Origin: Allolobophora icterica
Taxonomy: Eukaryota > Annelida > Clitellata > Crassiclitellata > Lumbricidae
DNA length: 64,000 nt
Reading direction: 5' to 3'
Assembly (NCBI GenBank): GCA_963556255.1
Contig: OY744607.1
Span: 45,579,437 to 45,643,436 of the forward strand
Shown here: positions 34,065-45,740 of the stretch, piece by piece
Position numbering within the stretch: position 1 is the first letter of the stretch
Layout of the letters: every line of letters starts with the position of its first letter
Notes under the pieces: generated by a model
The model's database searches: none
What the model was told of the DNA's origin: nothing
Seen by the model: only the letters and a program-made list of their open reading frames with translations
Position numbers and translations under genes: made by a program

Positions 34065-35457
34065 CTTACACTGATTGTAATTGTAATTGTAATCTGACAT
34101 TTATACAGCGGCGAACAGCGCCACTCCAAGGAAAACCTTATCAGTGTCGCTCCCGATCCGAACCAGTTAAACTACCGTCGAATAACAGTGTTATGAACCC
34201 CAACCGCGGTTCTATGGATTTATGGTTGGGATTCCCGTCACGGGACTGCAGCGTCCACTCAGGGATGGCTTGTAAATACAGCCGTGAACCCTTGGCTTAT
34301 CTGTTCAAGTGACCGAGAGTCTCAAATTCTTTTTAGATAACTTCTCTATCTGTCTCTGTCTCTCTGTCTTTCTCAGTCTGTCTGTTTTTCTCTGGCCCTC
34401 TCTTTAGTTCTTTCTTTCTGTCTTTCTTACTCTTTTTATTCTCTTTCGTCTCTGTCTGTCTCGCTATCTCTGCCCCTGCCTGTATTTATACCTTTCTCCC
34501 TATCTTCCGTTCTTCCTTCCTTTCTTTCACTCTCCTTCCACACGTCACTCCCTTCTGTGTACCACTGTCTGTCCTGTCTGTCTCTGTATTTCTTTCTTTC
34601 TCACTCCCTCACATTGTTCCGTCTCCCTCTCTCTCTGTCTCTGTCTGTCTCTCTCTGCCTGTCTGTCTGTCTCTCCTTTTCTCTCAATCAGAACACTTGT
34701 AAGATTACTTAGCAAATGAAACTGACCTGTAAATCAAAAACAAACGTGGAATAGATTTAAGAACGTCCCTCTCGATGACTTCATTAAACCCGAGTCTGAA
34801 TAAACCAAGAAACACGAAGTTTGATCAAAATTAGTCTAACTGTATACTGACGCTTCAACTCATGAAGCTCTAATCAGACTGTTTTCAATGTCTGGCCAAA
34901 TGTTTACACGAAGATACATCGTAACTTCGTGTAAACCACATACAGTTTCAGACGACATTGTATAAACCCCTACGCTTTATCTCATTTAATCTATAGTCTT
35001 TAAAATTCTATAGCGCCGTTGTAATTTATGCACAGGCATCAATCGATAGTCATTGCTAAGCAAAATCACCTGCAAACGTAATTCATAGGACAAAATGAGA
35101 CGACATTCTTAAGACCGCTAAGACCAACAGAGCGGTTGCGCAGCATGAGAAGTGTTCATTGGGGGAAAATACTTATCGAATAAAATTGCGCTTGTGAAAT
35201 TAACTGAAACTGATGAATTATGAAACTGTTGAACATGCCGTCATGAATTCTGTTATAAGAAACTGTGTGACCGTGTTAGTGGGACTTGTCTTCCCTTCTG
35301 GTCTCACCTTTGAAGGCCTACTAATGCTTTCTTCGCGTGACTGTAATATCGATTGTTATGGTTGTCCAATGGTTGTTCCCCGCAGTTGAAATAATATCTA
35401 TTCTGAAAGATGCCCTATCAAGACTCGGTCACGTAGCCATGCCAAGTCGCTTTTATC
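34065..35457. other. Spacer after copy 3
   Basis: The first 450 bp resemble the 3' flank of copy 1, including the TCTG-rich stretch. Near 35008-35070 is a TATAGCGCCGTTGTAATTTA…CATCAATCGAT fragment of a dispersed repeat. No gene is seen before the Gypsy element. Confidence 0.5.
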
Positions 35458-35461
35458 ATTT

Positions 35462-37552
35462 TGTGACGTTCGTCGCTCGAGATCAACTAACCCTTCATCA
35501 GACATGGTACCAATTTGTGTCGGTCTTACCCGAGACGCTGCTTCGTCGTCGGGCTGGGTTCGGCTCCAGCCAACTGACCTTCTGGAGTCACCCGGGTCAC
35601 TATCCTGTCTACTTCTGATGTAGACGAGCGGTTCCCTGTCTCCGCTCTCAGTGCCCATTCCTCCAAGAGGAGGTTCCGAGGGTATCGCTTGTTTGCGAAC
35701 AGTGTCGCTGTCAAGCTCCATCTCACTTTCGGACTCTGCCACTGCCGCGGTCGCCGGGTGGGCAACGTCCTCGTCCTCAGGATGGCCGTCCTTTAGAACA
35801 GGGTTCGCTCTCTTGCCGGCAGGAGTCCTCAGCTTCCTGTGAGATCTCTTAGTCAAAGACTTCCTCTTTTTCTCCACCTTAACCGAACCCTCACGTACCA
35901 TTCTGCATCTCATGACTCTCGAGTTATCGTCAATAGGGGAAATCTCTGAACGTTCTCCTGTCCGAGAGGACAAGGTGTACATCTGACGAGTCGTCACGTC
36001 GTGCCGTCTCAAACACGCGAACATCTTGCGATAAAATATGCACGTGTGATATTACCGCGGTGTACTGGTCTCACGACACTCTCTTCTGATAGGACAGGGT
36101 CTAGGTCTAAAACCTCCCTAACCGCACGCAGAACTGTGTTCCGACCGGCGCACGAGGTGGGCCCTACTTCGCCTTCGGTCAGTTCTCGGAACTACGTGTT
36201 TCGATCACCAAGTTATTTGCTCTGAATAACGATTGGTTTGAATACAAGATTTTCCTGACTCTATCGTTTTTCCTGGTCTTACCGCACTGTAATCAGTTGT
36301 CGGGCGGTCTTTTCCCGTACTGCGGTCTTTCGGTAACAGTGGTCTTTCCCAGTAACTATTTTTAGTTACCGGGCGATGGAGCCCCTCCAACGCTCCACCG
36401 GCGTGTCAGCCATCCAAGTGTCACAATCCAAATGTAACGCTGACCCCGTAAGGTTACCAGAATGTCCTGAATTTTGTTCCCAAGAATTTCCGAATTTTGG
36501 TTCCCTAACGAAGGTCACACTTACTCCCACAGGTAACCGGGCAAGCTCCGATCGCGGAGTTCTTCAAAACCCAAGAGGGAATTTCCTGCCTGTCGCCAAA
36601 TTTACCCTTATTATCGTTTTTGTACTAAATTGGTTTTTTCAGGTATCCCGACGGTCACTTCACCGAGTGCCGAAGTCGCGTAAAACTCTCCCAGCCGAAG
36701 ACGCCGAAGTCGCGTAAAACTCTCCCGGCCGAGTACGCCGAAAGCGCGTAGAACTTCCCCTGTGTCGAGTACGCCGAAATCGCGTAAAACTCTTCTCAGT
36801 GGATAAAACCAAACACTGTCGGATCTTGGAGTTCTTCGAACTCCAAGAGGGATTTCCTTGCCCGACGCCAAATTCACCCTGGTTTTTGATCTCACACTGA
36901 ATTGGTTTTCCTGTGTATCCACGGTATCCTTCCCCGAGTATTACTCAGCCGTAGATTTCCCACAATCGGGATCTAGACCGCTTCGCGATCAACTGAGGGA
37001 TCCAACCCGCCAGATCGGCGCTGTCGGCCCGTCTCCCAACAGTGAACTTCTTTAGCTGTACTCGGGATCGCCTGATTATATTATTCGGACGCCCCTTTCG
37101 TCCGTAAATATATTTGCACTAACCGGAAACTCGAACTCTGACTCTGTCGTAACCAAAATCACTCGCCTACCACACTGAGTGCAGTATATTTGAATCGGTA
37201 ACTGAATCGCTAACCAACAACGCTGTTTAACAGTATTGCTATGTATGAAGAGTCGAACCAACTCTTCACGTATAAAGCAGCACACCGTGAGGCAGGGTAT
37301 ATGCATCCCGAATGAGCGCGTCTGCTCGCTATGCGCTGGCTTCAGACCGTCGATCGGGCTTCCCTACTGTCACGGTCGTTGCTGGACAGTCGCCTATTGA
37401 AATTAAATAAAAATTAAATGATCGATACGGGGCCTTCGCATGTAAAATTAAGAGAAACGATGCTGTTCCCTTCGCATGTAAACTTAAAGAAAACGATGCT
37501 ATTCGCATAAAATAAATCCTCCCACATACGCACTGTGACCTTGACCGCCACA
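35462..37552 (-). repeat. 3' LTR of the Gypsy element
   Basis: On the minus strand it starts TGTGGCGGTCAAGG and ends GAACGTCACA. It contains four or five short tandem repeats around ACGCGACTTCGGCG (36655-36800). The start of the gag-pol frame lies inside it (to 36024 on the plus scale), so a short duplicate open frame occurs here; it is not a separate gene. Confidence 0.95.
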
Positions 37553-37572
37553 CTCTCCCCACCTTACTTAGA
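37553..37572 (-). other. Polypurine tract next to the 3' LTR
   Basis: On the minus strand GTAAGGTGGGGAGAG directly precedes the LTR start TGTGGCGG, as expected for the plus-strand primer site. Confidence 0.8.
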
Positions 37573-38636
37573 TGCGGAGCATCTCTGCCAAAATCGGGGA
37601 CCTTAATCAAACGTGACAGGAACATCCCCAACCCAGATCCCCTTAGAGAGCAAGGAACCAAATGCACCTTTGGTTATAGGGCGGTATATCAACAATCTCG
37701 GCACCCTGCACGTACGCCTAACAACGATGAGAACCGTGATAGCGACAGCCTATTTAATGATGCTTTCGATCCGAACCACCACCCTACTGGCAACCTGTCG
37801 TACCTGACAAATCGCCAACCTTAACAGGCCCTCTATCATGAACCTGGGCTCTACCGGACCCCAAGGGCCAGGAGAACTAAAGGAGAGAAAAGTCGCCCAC
37901 TGTCTCCCGATCTGGTAACCATCGTCGATCAGTCACACCCGGTACCACTTCAAAATCGTGAAAGCAAAATAAAAGCGGACAACAGTTTGTACTGCCCCGC
38001 CTCGATCCGATAACCTTTTTATTTTGCTAAAATATATATATATTTTTTTTTTTTACATATCTTAACTAGTACAAGTTATCATATTTACGCACATGATCTA
38101 AGTCCTAACATATGCTTCTATCGCATGATGATCTATCCTAAGTGGCGCACTAAGGTAGCGCACTAAAGTATCATGAAACGGTAACCAAGGAAATCGCATT
38201 GCCCCGAATTTCCTTAACACTCGTTGTTACGAGCATTATACTGTCGAAAAGAAACTCTGTCATCACAAGGAAACGGAAACATGGTTCTCCAATAATTCGC
38301 TTGTAGAACCAACGCAATGAAGCGTTCTAGTACTGGAATCTTTACTCGTTTCAGTTCTAACCACTAATCCAATGTTTAACCGAAAACATATCATCAAAAG
38401 GAAATTTAAACAGTCATTCACTGACAATCTGTAAAACCAACGCAATTAAGCGTTGGTGGTAGCACAGGTACTGTATGCTCCCAGATACCGCTCAAAAGAA
38501 ATACTCTCATCAAAAGGGCAACTGAAACATGGGTCTCGAATAGTCAATGAAACCAACGCAATTAAGCGTTTATCTAGTTGGTCCTAGATACACGTCTGCT
38601 TCAGAAGGTCACTAACAAGGACTTCTACAGTCGTAG
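37573..38636 (-). other. 3' non-coding part of the Gypsy element, with three hairpin motifs
   Basis: No env-like frame is seen. AACCAACGCAATTAAGCGTT or a near copy occurs at 38307-38326, 38435-38454 and 38551-38570; each can pair AACGC with GCGTT. The three sit in a longer, looser repeat with GGAAAC and CATGG(G)TCTC phrases. Confidence 0.7.
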
Positions 38637-41600
38637 TCATCCATCCAAGCGAGGTCTTCGTCTCGTCCGTCGTACAGGTGGCAATTCTGGATCAGCGGTC
38701 TCTTCTGAATTCTCTGAAGGTTCCTCTGGTTCATGTTCTGCATTAGGATCTTGAGCCAGGACTGGCCAGTCTACTGTAGGTAACTCAAGATTTCTGTCCC
38801 TCTCCGGTAACCAGGTACTCGGAGGTTTACCGTAAAACGGCTTCAATTTATCCACGTGCACAACCATTAGCGTGGATTTCGGACTCTTCTGAATCCGGTA
38901 CAGACACGGACTGAGCACTTGAATAACCAAGAATGGGCCGGTGTAATAGCGAGCCCATTTTGTCTTCCTTCCACTTCTTAGCCGAGGGTAGTAATAGTAA
39001 ACCCAATCTCCTTGAGCGAACTTGCTAGGTCTCACTCTCAAATCGTAGGTTTTTTTCCTTCTTTCTGCTACTCTCTTTAACTGTTCTCGTACAAGCCGAT
39101 ACGATCGTTCCATTTTCTCTTTCTGTTTCTCCACGTACTCTTCCATGTCACTGTAAGACGGTCTCTCGAACTCTGTAACTTGGGCTAGAATCAAGTCTAA
39201 TGGCGTATGGTTCTCTCTTCCCAGGAACAGGAAATTAGGTGTCCGTTGGGTCGCTTCATGTTCAGTACCTCGATATGCCGCCATTACATATGGTACATGA
39301 ACATCCCAATCCTTTTGTCGTTCCGACACTACCTTTCCGATCAACATGTTCAGTGTTCTGTGGAACCTTTCGATCATTCCGTTACCAGAGGGTCGATATG
39401 GAGTTGTACGTACTTTGTCAATCTCCATGCGTTTACACAGCTCTTTGAATAACTTCGACTCAAAACACGGTCCCTGATCCGTCAGGATCTGGCGTGGCAT
39501 ACCAAACCTCGAGAACACGTGTATCATAAGCGATTCTGCCACAGTAACGGCCTCTTGGTTTCTGATAGGCAGAGCTTCAGCCCATCTCGAGAAGTAATCT
39601 ATCGCTGTCAGTATGTATTTGTTGCCTTTACTTGATACAGGATGCGGGCCAGTTATATCAATTCCGAATCTCTCCATTGGTTCACCGACCACAGGAGTCT
39701 GCATGTAACCCTGTCTTGGAGGTTTCTCCCTTCGATAACGAGCACAGCGATCGCACCTTTGGCAGAACCGTCTAACATCGTCCTTCCAACTCGGCCAATA
39801 CGCCCGACGTTGCAACTGAGTTAAACTCTTCCGAATCCCGAAATGTCCTCCGGCAAAGCTTGCGTGTGTTAACTGAAGCATCTCTTGCCGTAGAGATAAG
39901 GGCACAACTAACTGAGATCGCTCAGCTTTTCCTGTGTTACCCTGAATCCAGCCTCTGTGTAACACTCCTTGCAGGACTTCCAGCTGATTCCAGTTGCTCA
40001 CCAACACCTTCACTTCTCCGCTAGCAGGTGATAGTTCTGCCTGTGTTGGATGATGCTTCGACTCCTTCCAACCAAGGACCGTACCAATATTGCAATCGCT
40101 CTGCTGTTCTCTTCGAAGAAACTCCTTTGTCCAACGGATTTCCTGGCCTGTATCTTCACTGGTAACCTCGGAGCGCGTTACTTCTCCGATCGGACGTGCC
40201 CACATCACGTCTTCATTCGTAACCCCCATGGTAACCACTTTAGGTTGTTCCTCACCCGGACCTCTAGACATCGCGTCTGCGTTACCGTGTTTTGCTCCCG
40301 GTCTGTGACATATCTCCATGTCAAACTCCTCTATCATCTCTAACCAACGAGCCTGTTGGCCAATCGGTTCCGGTGTTCTGCGTAACCACTGAAGTGCGGA
40401 GTGGTCTGTTCTGAGTAGGAATTTACTACCCAGTAAGTACTGACGAAACTCTTTCAAGAAATACACCACAGCTAACAACTCTCGCCTGGTAACGTTATAG
40501 TTCCGTTCCGCCGTCGACAAGAGCCGACTCGCGTAACAAATCACTGTCTCTTCTCCTTCTTGTACTTGCGATAACACCGCTCCAATGGCGTATGCCGAGG
40601 CATCCGTATCTAGGATGTACTGGCCCTCGTCGTTCGGTAACCCAAGTATAGGTGCGGAAACCAACTTTCGTTTAAGTTCTTCGAAAGCTCCCTGACATTC
40701 GTCAGTCCAATGGAACGGTACATTTTTCCTGGTCAGGAAATGAAGTGGTTGAGCTACCACCGCGAAATCATGTATGAAACGTCGGTAATAGGAGCAAAGA
40801 CCAACGAAGGATCTGATTTGCCTCAAGTTCCGAGGAGCAGACCATTCTTCTACGGCCTTGATCTTGCTCGGATCCGTCGCGACCCCTTCTTCACTCAAAA
40901 TGTGACCAAGAAACAATACTCTCTGTTGTAACAGGTAACATTTGGATGGTTTCAGCTTGAGATTATACTCTTGTAATCTCCTGAAAATCATCTCTAGACG
41001 TTGCATGTGCGTCTCTACGTCCCTCGAGAACACAATTATGTCATCCAAGTAAACCAGACAGATGTCATAGTTTAGCCCTGTCAAGACTAAGTTCATTAGT
41101 CGACAAAACGAGGCCGGACTATTGCACAATCCGAAAGGTAACACTTTGAATTGGAAGCTGCCCCTTCTCGTAACGAACCCGGTCTTGTGTTTGTCTCTTG
41201 GGTGCAAGGCCATCTGGTGATAACCTGCTCTCAAATCGAACGTACTGTACCATCTGGCGCCACCCAGGGTATCTAAACTCTCGCGGATAAGAAGTAACGG
41301 ATGAGCATCTTTCCGTGTCTTCAGGTTCAGTTGCCTGTAATCGATACAGAAACGCATACTGCCATCCTTTTTCTTAACCATTACGACATTGGATGCCCAT
41401 TCCGATATCGAAGGTTCAATGATTCCTTGTCTCAACATGTCTTCTACCTGACGATCAACTTCCGGTAACATGGAAAGCGGTTGACGTCTCAAAGGTTGCC
41501 GAACTGGTTTCTCCTGTCCAGTATCGATCTCGTGTTGGATCACCGAAGTGAATCCGTTATCACTTTCGTTAAGGGAAAACGTTGCGCTGTACGTTAGCAC

Positions 41601-44600
41601 AAGTTTTCGTAACCTGATTCGCTCTTCTTCCGAAATGTCTGCTGGCACTTCTTCCCATAGTCGTTTTAGGGTCTGTTCGGCAAGTGGGTTGAGCGTCTGC
41701 TCCGCCACACTGGCCGTTGTACTAATCTTCGATCCAAACCGGTCAATCGTACTTTGCTGCTTTCCTCGGCGTTCCTCCGGATAACCTGGGTCCATAGGCT
41801 TCTCCGGATTTTCGCTTCGGTAAGGCTCATCATACGATTCCGTTCTGGCTCGATTAACTGTCACATCGACTACGTTCACTCGCTCCAGCGGACATTCAGT
41901 CCGTTTCTTGACTAGCGAATCTCTGTCTCCAACATTCAACATCCTGATCCACACTTCCGTGTCTCTTCCTGTCACCAACGTACGTCCGATTATCAAATCT
42001 TTTGATAATTCCATTGGAATGGTCGTCCAATCTTCGTTATCTTTTTGGAAATGCGGGTATACTACCCAAGCTGGAACGTCAACTTCGCTCCTTGGAGGAA
42101 CTATTATGTCCTCTTGCACAATAACCCTCCGGCACATGGACTCGGTAACGACCTCTTTCAGAGGGATCTTCTCGCTCCCAAGGAAAACGCATCGACTTGC
42201 GAAGTCCCATCTTGCCTGATTGGCTTCCAGCCAAGATAACCCCAAGATCACTTCTGTCACTTGGTCTGTAACTAGACAGGGTACAGGGTACACCTGCTTT
42301 CCGATCCGAATCTTAAGGTTAGTTTCACCATCCACCTTAATCTGACTTCCATTAGCGGCTAGGAGTCGCTGTTCTGACGGTACTAGCACAGCGTCTAGCA
42401 CTAAACGTCGTGGCACAAGTGACATTTCACTTCCAGAATCAAGTAGACAGTGTATACGTTTTCTTGCCAGTCTCGCAACCACGTAGGCCACCCTACTGCC
42501 TTTGACCAGTCGGTTTTGGGTTTCCTCTTGTATCGGTTCAGCCTTTGTAGGTTCACTGGTACCGGTTGCACCATTCGTCTCAGCGTTTCTCTGAGGACAA
42601 TATCGCTTCATGTGTCCTTTTCGTTTGCACAAGTAGCATTCGATATCCGGGTTACGCAACCGTGTGGGCGGATAAATCCGTCGCCACCCCACATTCGGTT
42701 CGGTTGTCCTCTGATCTCCCACCGCTAGATCAGAACTGTTCTCCCTTTCATGAGGTTTTCTCGGAACGATGCCCAAATTCTGATTTATTGTCACTCGATC
42801 AAGTTCTCTTGAAAGATTTTTAATCTTTCGCTCGAGATCTTCTAGACGACGAGACTGTTGCCCCTCAGTGCTCGAGTCTTTTCGGTCTTCCATGGTAACT
42901 TTAACTCTCGCGTGTCTTCGGTCTAAATCACCACCTTGTGTCGAAGATCGACCATAGGCATCCAACCTCACCGCATGTTTATACGCCGCTTCGAGGTTAA
43001 CTGGTTCTCGCTCGCGCACCTTCTGCCCCAAATCTTGGTTTGCCAGTGCATCAATGAAAGCGTCACAAGCGACCGTCTCGACGATATCACTTGTTGGTCC
43101 TGGGTATGCCAAAGCCATTAGCCTTCGTACTTCCTGCACTACACTACTCAGCGTTTCTCCGTGAGCCTGCCGGTAAGTGCGAAGTTTCATCCGATATAGG
43201 CTAGTTTGGTCATCAGACCCGTACCGGGCCTTAAGCCGCTCAACAAGTTCTCGCCAAGACACGTCCCTCTGTGCACCCATGTCCCACAACAGCTGCGAAG
43301 CGGGACCCGTTAGGGCACACATTAACTGGTCTGCTTTTTCCTGATCACTCCACCGGTTGCACCGTGCACAAACTTCGAACTTTGCTAGAAAGGCTGCGAT
43401 CGCTGACTTGCCATCGTACTTCTCTAGCTTGATTCGTATACCGCGATCCGATCGGTCTTCGCCTCTTGTCCGTGCAACAAGTGATCTTCCGACACTCTTC
43501 TTGGGATTTCCTCTCCGGTTGTCCCCATCGTTACTCCTGGAATCGTTTTCCTCGTCTATCCTCACCACTGACCGGTGCCGACTCTGTCCCCTCAGAGTAC
43601 CCAACGTCTTCCCTGTACGCCACTTAGAATACATCGTAGTCATCTCTCGGTCGTCTGACGTTGCACTGTCTTCATCAGAGATGTACTCAGCCGGTCTCTG
43701 ACCTTTTCTACGAGGCTCACCACCTGCGTAGTCTTTGGACTCCGATCGTTTATATTTATTGCGAGAGCTCTGAGAGTTTCCGTTGACGAACGTAACTCTT
43801 CTGTCTTCTTCGCGAATATCTCTTTTTCCTGACTCTGGCGGTCTGTCAGATTCGTCGTACCTAAGACAATTACGACTTCTCGAATCTGGTTTGTGCCCTT
43901 TAGAGTACCGCTCGTGGGTCTCATCCCAGGCCAAATGATCTCTGTCTCTTCCCATGTTCGATTCTCTCTCGGTTTCTCTATCAAGTGCCTGTTTTAAACC
44001 GCGTCTCTCGTACTCTAGTAGACGTTCCTTACCATACGTCTCCCTTTCAGTTTTCTCATAACTCTCGTGTCTTCCTCGTTGGCGGAGGTTTTTCCTGTCA
44101 AAGACTCCGGTTCTCATGGCCTCTTCTGGACCAACACTATCGGTGTCTGAATCCGAAGAACTCACTGACGAACGTAATTTCGCCTCAACTCTTCCTCTTG
44201 TCAACAGACGTTGTCGACTCGATTGCCTTGCCGTTTTTCCGTGTGACTCTCTCCCGCTGTCCTCGGGAAGATAGCGGCTACGTAACTTTTCCGAAGTTTC
44301 CGAAAGCGAAACTTCCTCGCGTGTCTCTGTGTTACCTCGGCTCCGTGCCGGCTCTTCGATCTGCAGCTTCCCTCGGCGATCCATCTGGTAACCTGGGCCC
44401 GTAGGCTTCCCCGATGTCTCGCGTCGGTAAGACTTCGCATGCTGAGCGGCAGGAACAGGCAGTTCTTCAAGTTTCGAACTCATCATTGCCACACTCTGTC
44501 GCAGGTAAGACATCTCCGCTTGCCAATCTACCTCATCGGTCACAGGTCTTGGGCGACCTTCTTCCATGTTGGTAAACGGTACGCGATTACCTTCGTTTCG

Positions 44601-45740
44601 CTGATGCGCCACGATGTCACCACTCGTTTTCTGCACTACGGCGTCACCCCGCGGTTTCAGGCCTGTCTCAATGTCTCTTGGCCTATCACAAGCCTGTCTC
44701 AACTGTACAGGTTGCCTGCCCCGTACAATACTAGGTACTTGAACCTGCACAAGGTTCCCCGATCTATTGTCGAACGTTCTCTCATGTATTATACGCGGAA
44801 CTCTATTGTCGTCGAGTGGTTTGGACCTGTCAAACCTACTCTCACCAACGGTCTCTCGCCAGTGTGTGAATGTCTCGTTATTCACATCGTTCCGTACTAC
44901 CTCAGTAGTCTTTGGAACGGTTATCAACCATCCGTTATCCTCATGGAAACCTCTTTCACGCCCACTGCGGGTTCCAGCTTCCGTTTCAAATGCACTGGTT
45001 TCGTCAGGTGCACCCGTTTCATCAAGCAACCTTCGTTTGCTTTTCCGTTTACGTAACTTTGGACGCGCGCCTCCGTGCTCACTATGGGGCACTTCATCCG
45101 ACTCGTCCTCGGTATCTTCCTGACCTTGCCTGGTTCTGTGACAAGAAAACGCTAGAACCCCACTTCTGGTACCAGTTTGTGACGTTCGTCGCTCGAGATC
45201 AACTAACCCTTCATCAGACATGGTACCAATTTGTGTCGGTCTTACCCGAGACGCTGCTTCGTCGTCGGGCTGGGTTCGGCTCCAGCCAACTGACCTTCTG
45301 GAGTCACCCGGGTCACTATCCTGTCTACTTCTGATGTAGACGAGCGGTTCCCTGTCTCCGCTCTCAGTGCCCATTCCTCCAAGAGGAGGTTCCGAGGGTA
45401 TCGCTTGTTTGCGAACAGTGTCGCTGTCAAGCTCCATCTCACTTTCGGACTCTGCCACTGCCGCGGTCGCCGGGTGGGCAACGTCCTCGTCCTCAGGATG
45501 GCCGTCCTTTAGAACAGGGTTCGCTCTCTTGCCGGCAGGAGTCCTCAGCTTCCTGTGAGATCTCTTAGTCAAAGACTTCCTCTTTTTCTCCACCTTAACC
45601 GAACCCTCACGTACCATTCTGCATCTCATGACTCTCGAGTTATCGTCAATAGGGGAAATCTCTGAACGTTCTCCTGTCCGAGAGGACAAGGTGTACATCT
45701 GACGAGTCGTCACGTCGTGCCGTCTCAAACACGCGAACAT
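38637..45740 (-). CDS. Gag-Pol polyprotein of a Ty3/Gypsy retrotransposon, 2367 codons, intact
   Basis: One continuous frame. Approximate order: long charged N-terminus (1-780); gag capsid-like region (about 800-970); CCHC zinc knuckle CYLCKRKGHMKRYC (about 1030); protease with LLDSGS (about 1098); reverse transcriptase with KKKDGSMRFCIDYRQLN and YLDDI (about 1560); RNase H with DTDASAYAIG (about 1700); integrase with an HHCC finger beginning LTHASFAGGHFG (about 1955), DDE core (DITG, DQGP, ERFH, about 2025-2125) and a GPF-type C-terminal module near 2260. No chromodomain or envelope is seen. The first about 188 codons lie within the 5' LTR, and the frame reads through the LTR end and primer site; the true gag start could be a later Met. 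Confidence 0.95.
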   Translation of the reverse strand: MFACLRRHDVTTRQMYTLSSRTGERSEISPIDDNSRVMRCRMVREGSVKVEKKRKSLTKRSHRKLRTPAGKRANPVLKDGHPEDEDVAHPATAAVAESESEMELDSDTVRKQAIPSEPPLGGMGTESGDREPLVYIRSRQDSDPGDSRRSVGWSRTQPDDEAASRVRPTQIGTMSDEGLVDLERRTSQTGTRSGVLAFSCHRTRQGQEDTEDESDEVPHSEHGGARPKLRKRKSKRRLLDETGAPDETSAFETEAGTRSGRERGFHEDNGWLITVPKTTEVVRNDVNNETFTHWRETVGESRFDRSKPLDDNRVPRIIHERTFDNRSGNLVQVQVPSIVRGRQPVQLRQACDRPRDIETGLKPRGDAVVQKTSGDIVAHQRNEGNRVPFTNMEEGRPRPVTDEVDWQAEMSYLRQSVAMMSSKLEELPVPAAQHAKSYRRETSGKPTGPGYQMDRRGKLQIEEPARSRGNTETREEVSLSETSEKLRSRYLPEDSGRESHGKTARQSSRQRLLTRGRVEAKLRSSVSSSDSDTDSVGPEEAMRTGVFDRKNLRQRGRHESYEKTERETYGKERLLEYERRGLKQALDRETERESNMGRDRDHLAWDETHERYSKGHKPDSRSRNCLRYDESDRPPESGKRDIREEDRRVTFVNGNSQSSRNKYKRSESKDYAGGEPRRKGQRPAEYISDEDSATSDDREMTTMYSKWRTGKTLGTLRGQSRHRSVVRIDEENDSRSNDGDNRRGNPKKSVGRSLVARTRGEDRSDRGIRIKLEKYDGKSAIAAFLAKFEVCARCNRWSDQEKADQLMCALTGPASQLLWDMGAQRDVSWRELVERLKARYGSDDQTSLYRMKLRTYRQAHGETLSSVVQEVRRLMALAYPGPTSDIVETVACDAFIDALANQDLGQKVREREPVNLEAAYKHAVRLDAYGRSSTQGGDLDRRHARVKVTMEDRKDSSTEGQQSRRLEDLERKIKNLSRELDRVTINQNLGIVPRKPHERENSSDLAVGDQRTTEPNVGWRRIYPPTRLRNPDIECYLCKRKGHMKRYCPQRNAETNGATGTSEPTKAEPIQEETQNRLVKGSRVAYVVARLARKRIHCLLDSGSEMSLVPRRLVLDAVLVPSEQRLLAANGSQIKVDGETNLKIRIGKQVYPVPCLVTDQVTEVILGLSWLEANQARWDFASRCVFLGSEKIPLKEVVTESMCRRVIVQEDIIVPPRSEVDVPAWVVYPHFQKDNEDWTTIPMELSKDLIIGRTLVTGRDTEVWIRMLNVGDRDSLVKKRTECPLERVNVVDVTVNRARTESYDEPYRSENPEKPMDPGYPEERRGKQQSTIDRFGSKISTTASVAEQTLNPLAEQTLKRLWEEVPADISEEERIRLRKLVLTYSATFSLNESDNGFTSVIQHEIDTGQEKPVRQPLRRQPLSMLPEVDRQVEDMLRQGIIEPSISEWASNVVMVKKKDGSMRFCIDYRQLNLKTRKDAHPLLLIRESLDTLGGARWYSTFDLRAGYHQMALHPRDKHKTGFVTRRGSFQFKVLPFGLCNSPASFCRLMNLVLTGLNYDICLVYLDDIIVFSRDVETHMQRLEMIFRRLQEYNLKLKPSKCYLLQQRVLFLGHILSEEGVATDPSKIKAVEEWSAPRNLRQIRSFVGLCSYYRRFIHDFAVVAQPLHFLTRKNVPFHWTDECQGAFEELKRKLVSAPILGLPNDEGQYILDTDASAYAIGAVLSQVQEGEETVICYASRLLSTAERNYNVTRRELLAVVYFLKEFRQYLLGSKFLLRTDHSALQWLRRTPEPIGQQARWLEMIEEFDMEICHRPGAKHGNADAMSRGPGEEQPKVVTMGVTNEDVMWARPIGEVTRSEVTSEDTGQEIRWTKEFLRREQQSDCNIGTVLGWKESKHHPTQAELSPASGEVKVLVSNWNQLEVLQGVLHRGWIQGNTGKAERSQLVVPLSLRQEMLQLTHASFAGGHFGIRKSLTQLQRRAYWPSWKDDVRRFCQRCDRCARYRREKPPRQGYMQTPVVGEPMERFGIDITGPHPVSSKGNKYILTAIDYFSRWAEALPIRNQEAVTVAESLMIHVFSRFGMPRQILTDQGPCFESKLFKELCKRMEIDKVRTTPYRPSGNGMIERFHRTLNMLIGKVVSERQKDWDVHVPYVMAAYRGTEHEATQRTPNFLFLGRENHTPLDLILAQVTEFERPSYSDMEEYVEKQKEKMERSYRLVREQLKRVAERRKKTYDLRVRPSKFAQGDWVYYYYPRLRSGRKTKWARYYTGPFLVIQVLSPCLYRIQKSPKSTLMVVHVDKLKPFYGKPPSTWLPERDRNLELPTVDWPVLAQDPNAEHEPEEPSENSEETADPELPPVRRTRRRPRLDG
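45156..45177 (-). other. Primer-binding site of the Gypsy element
   Basis: On the minus strand, two bases after the LTR's final CA comes TGGTACCAGAAGTGGGGTTC. TGG at this position is what a tRNA 3' CCA end would pair with. The tRNA was not identified. The site lies inside the gag-pol reading frame. Confidence 0.75.

Noticed and set aside
35398..36024. A 208-codon minus-strand frame starting MFACLRRHDV
   Set aside because: It is the start of the gag-pol frame repeated in the 3' LTR and running into flanking DNA, not a separate gene.
39207..45056. Numerous plus-strand frames of 60-205 codons over the Gypsy coding region
   Set aside because: They are shadows of the single long minus-strand gag-pol frame.
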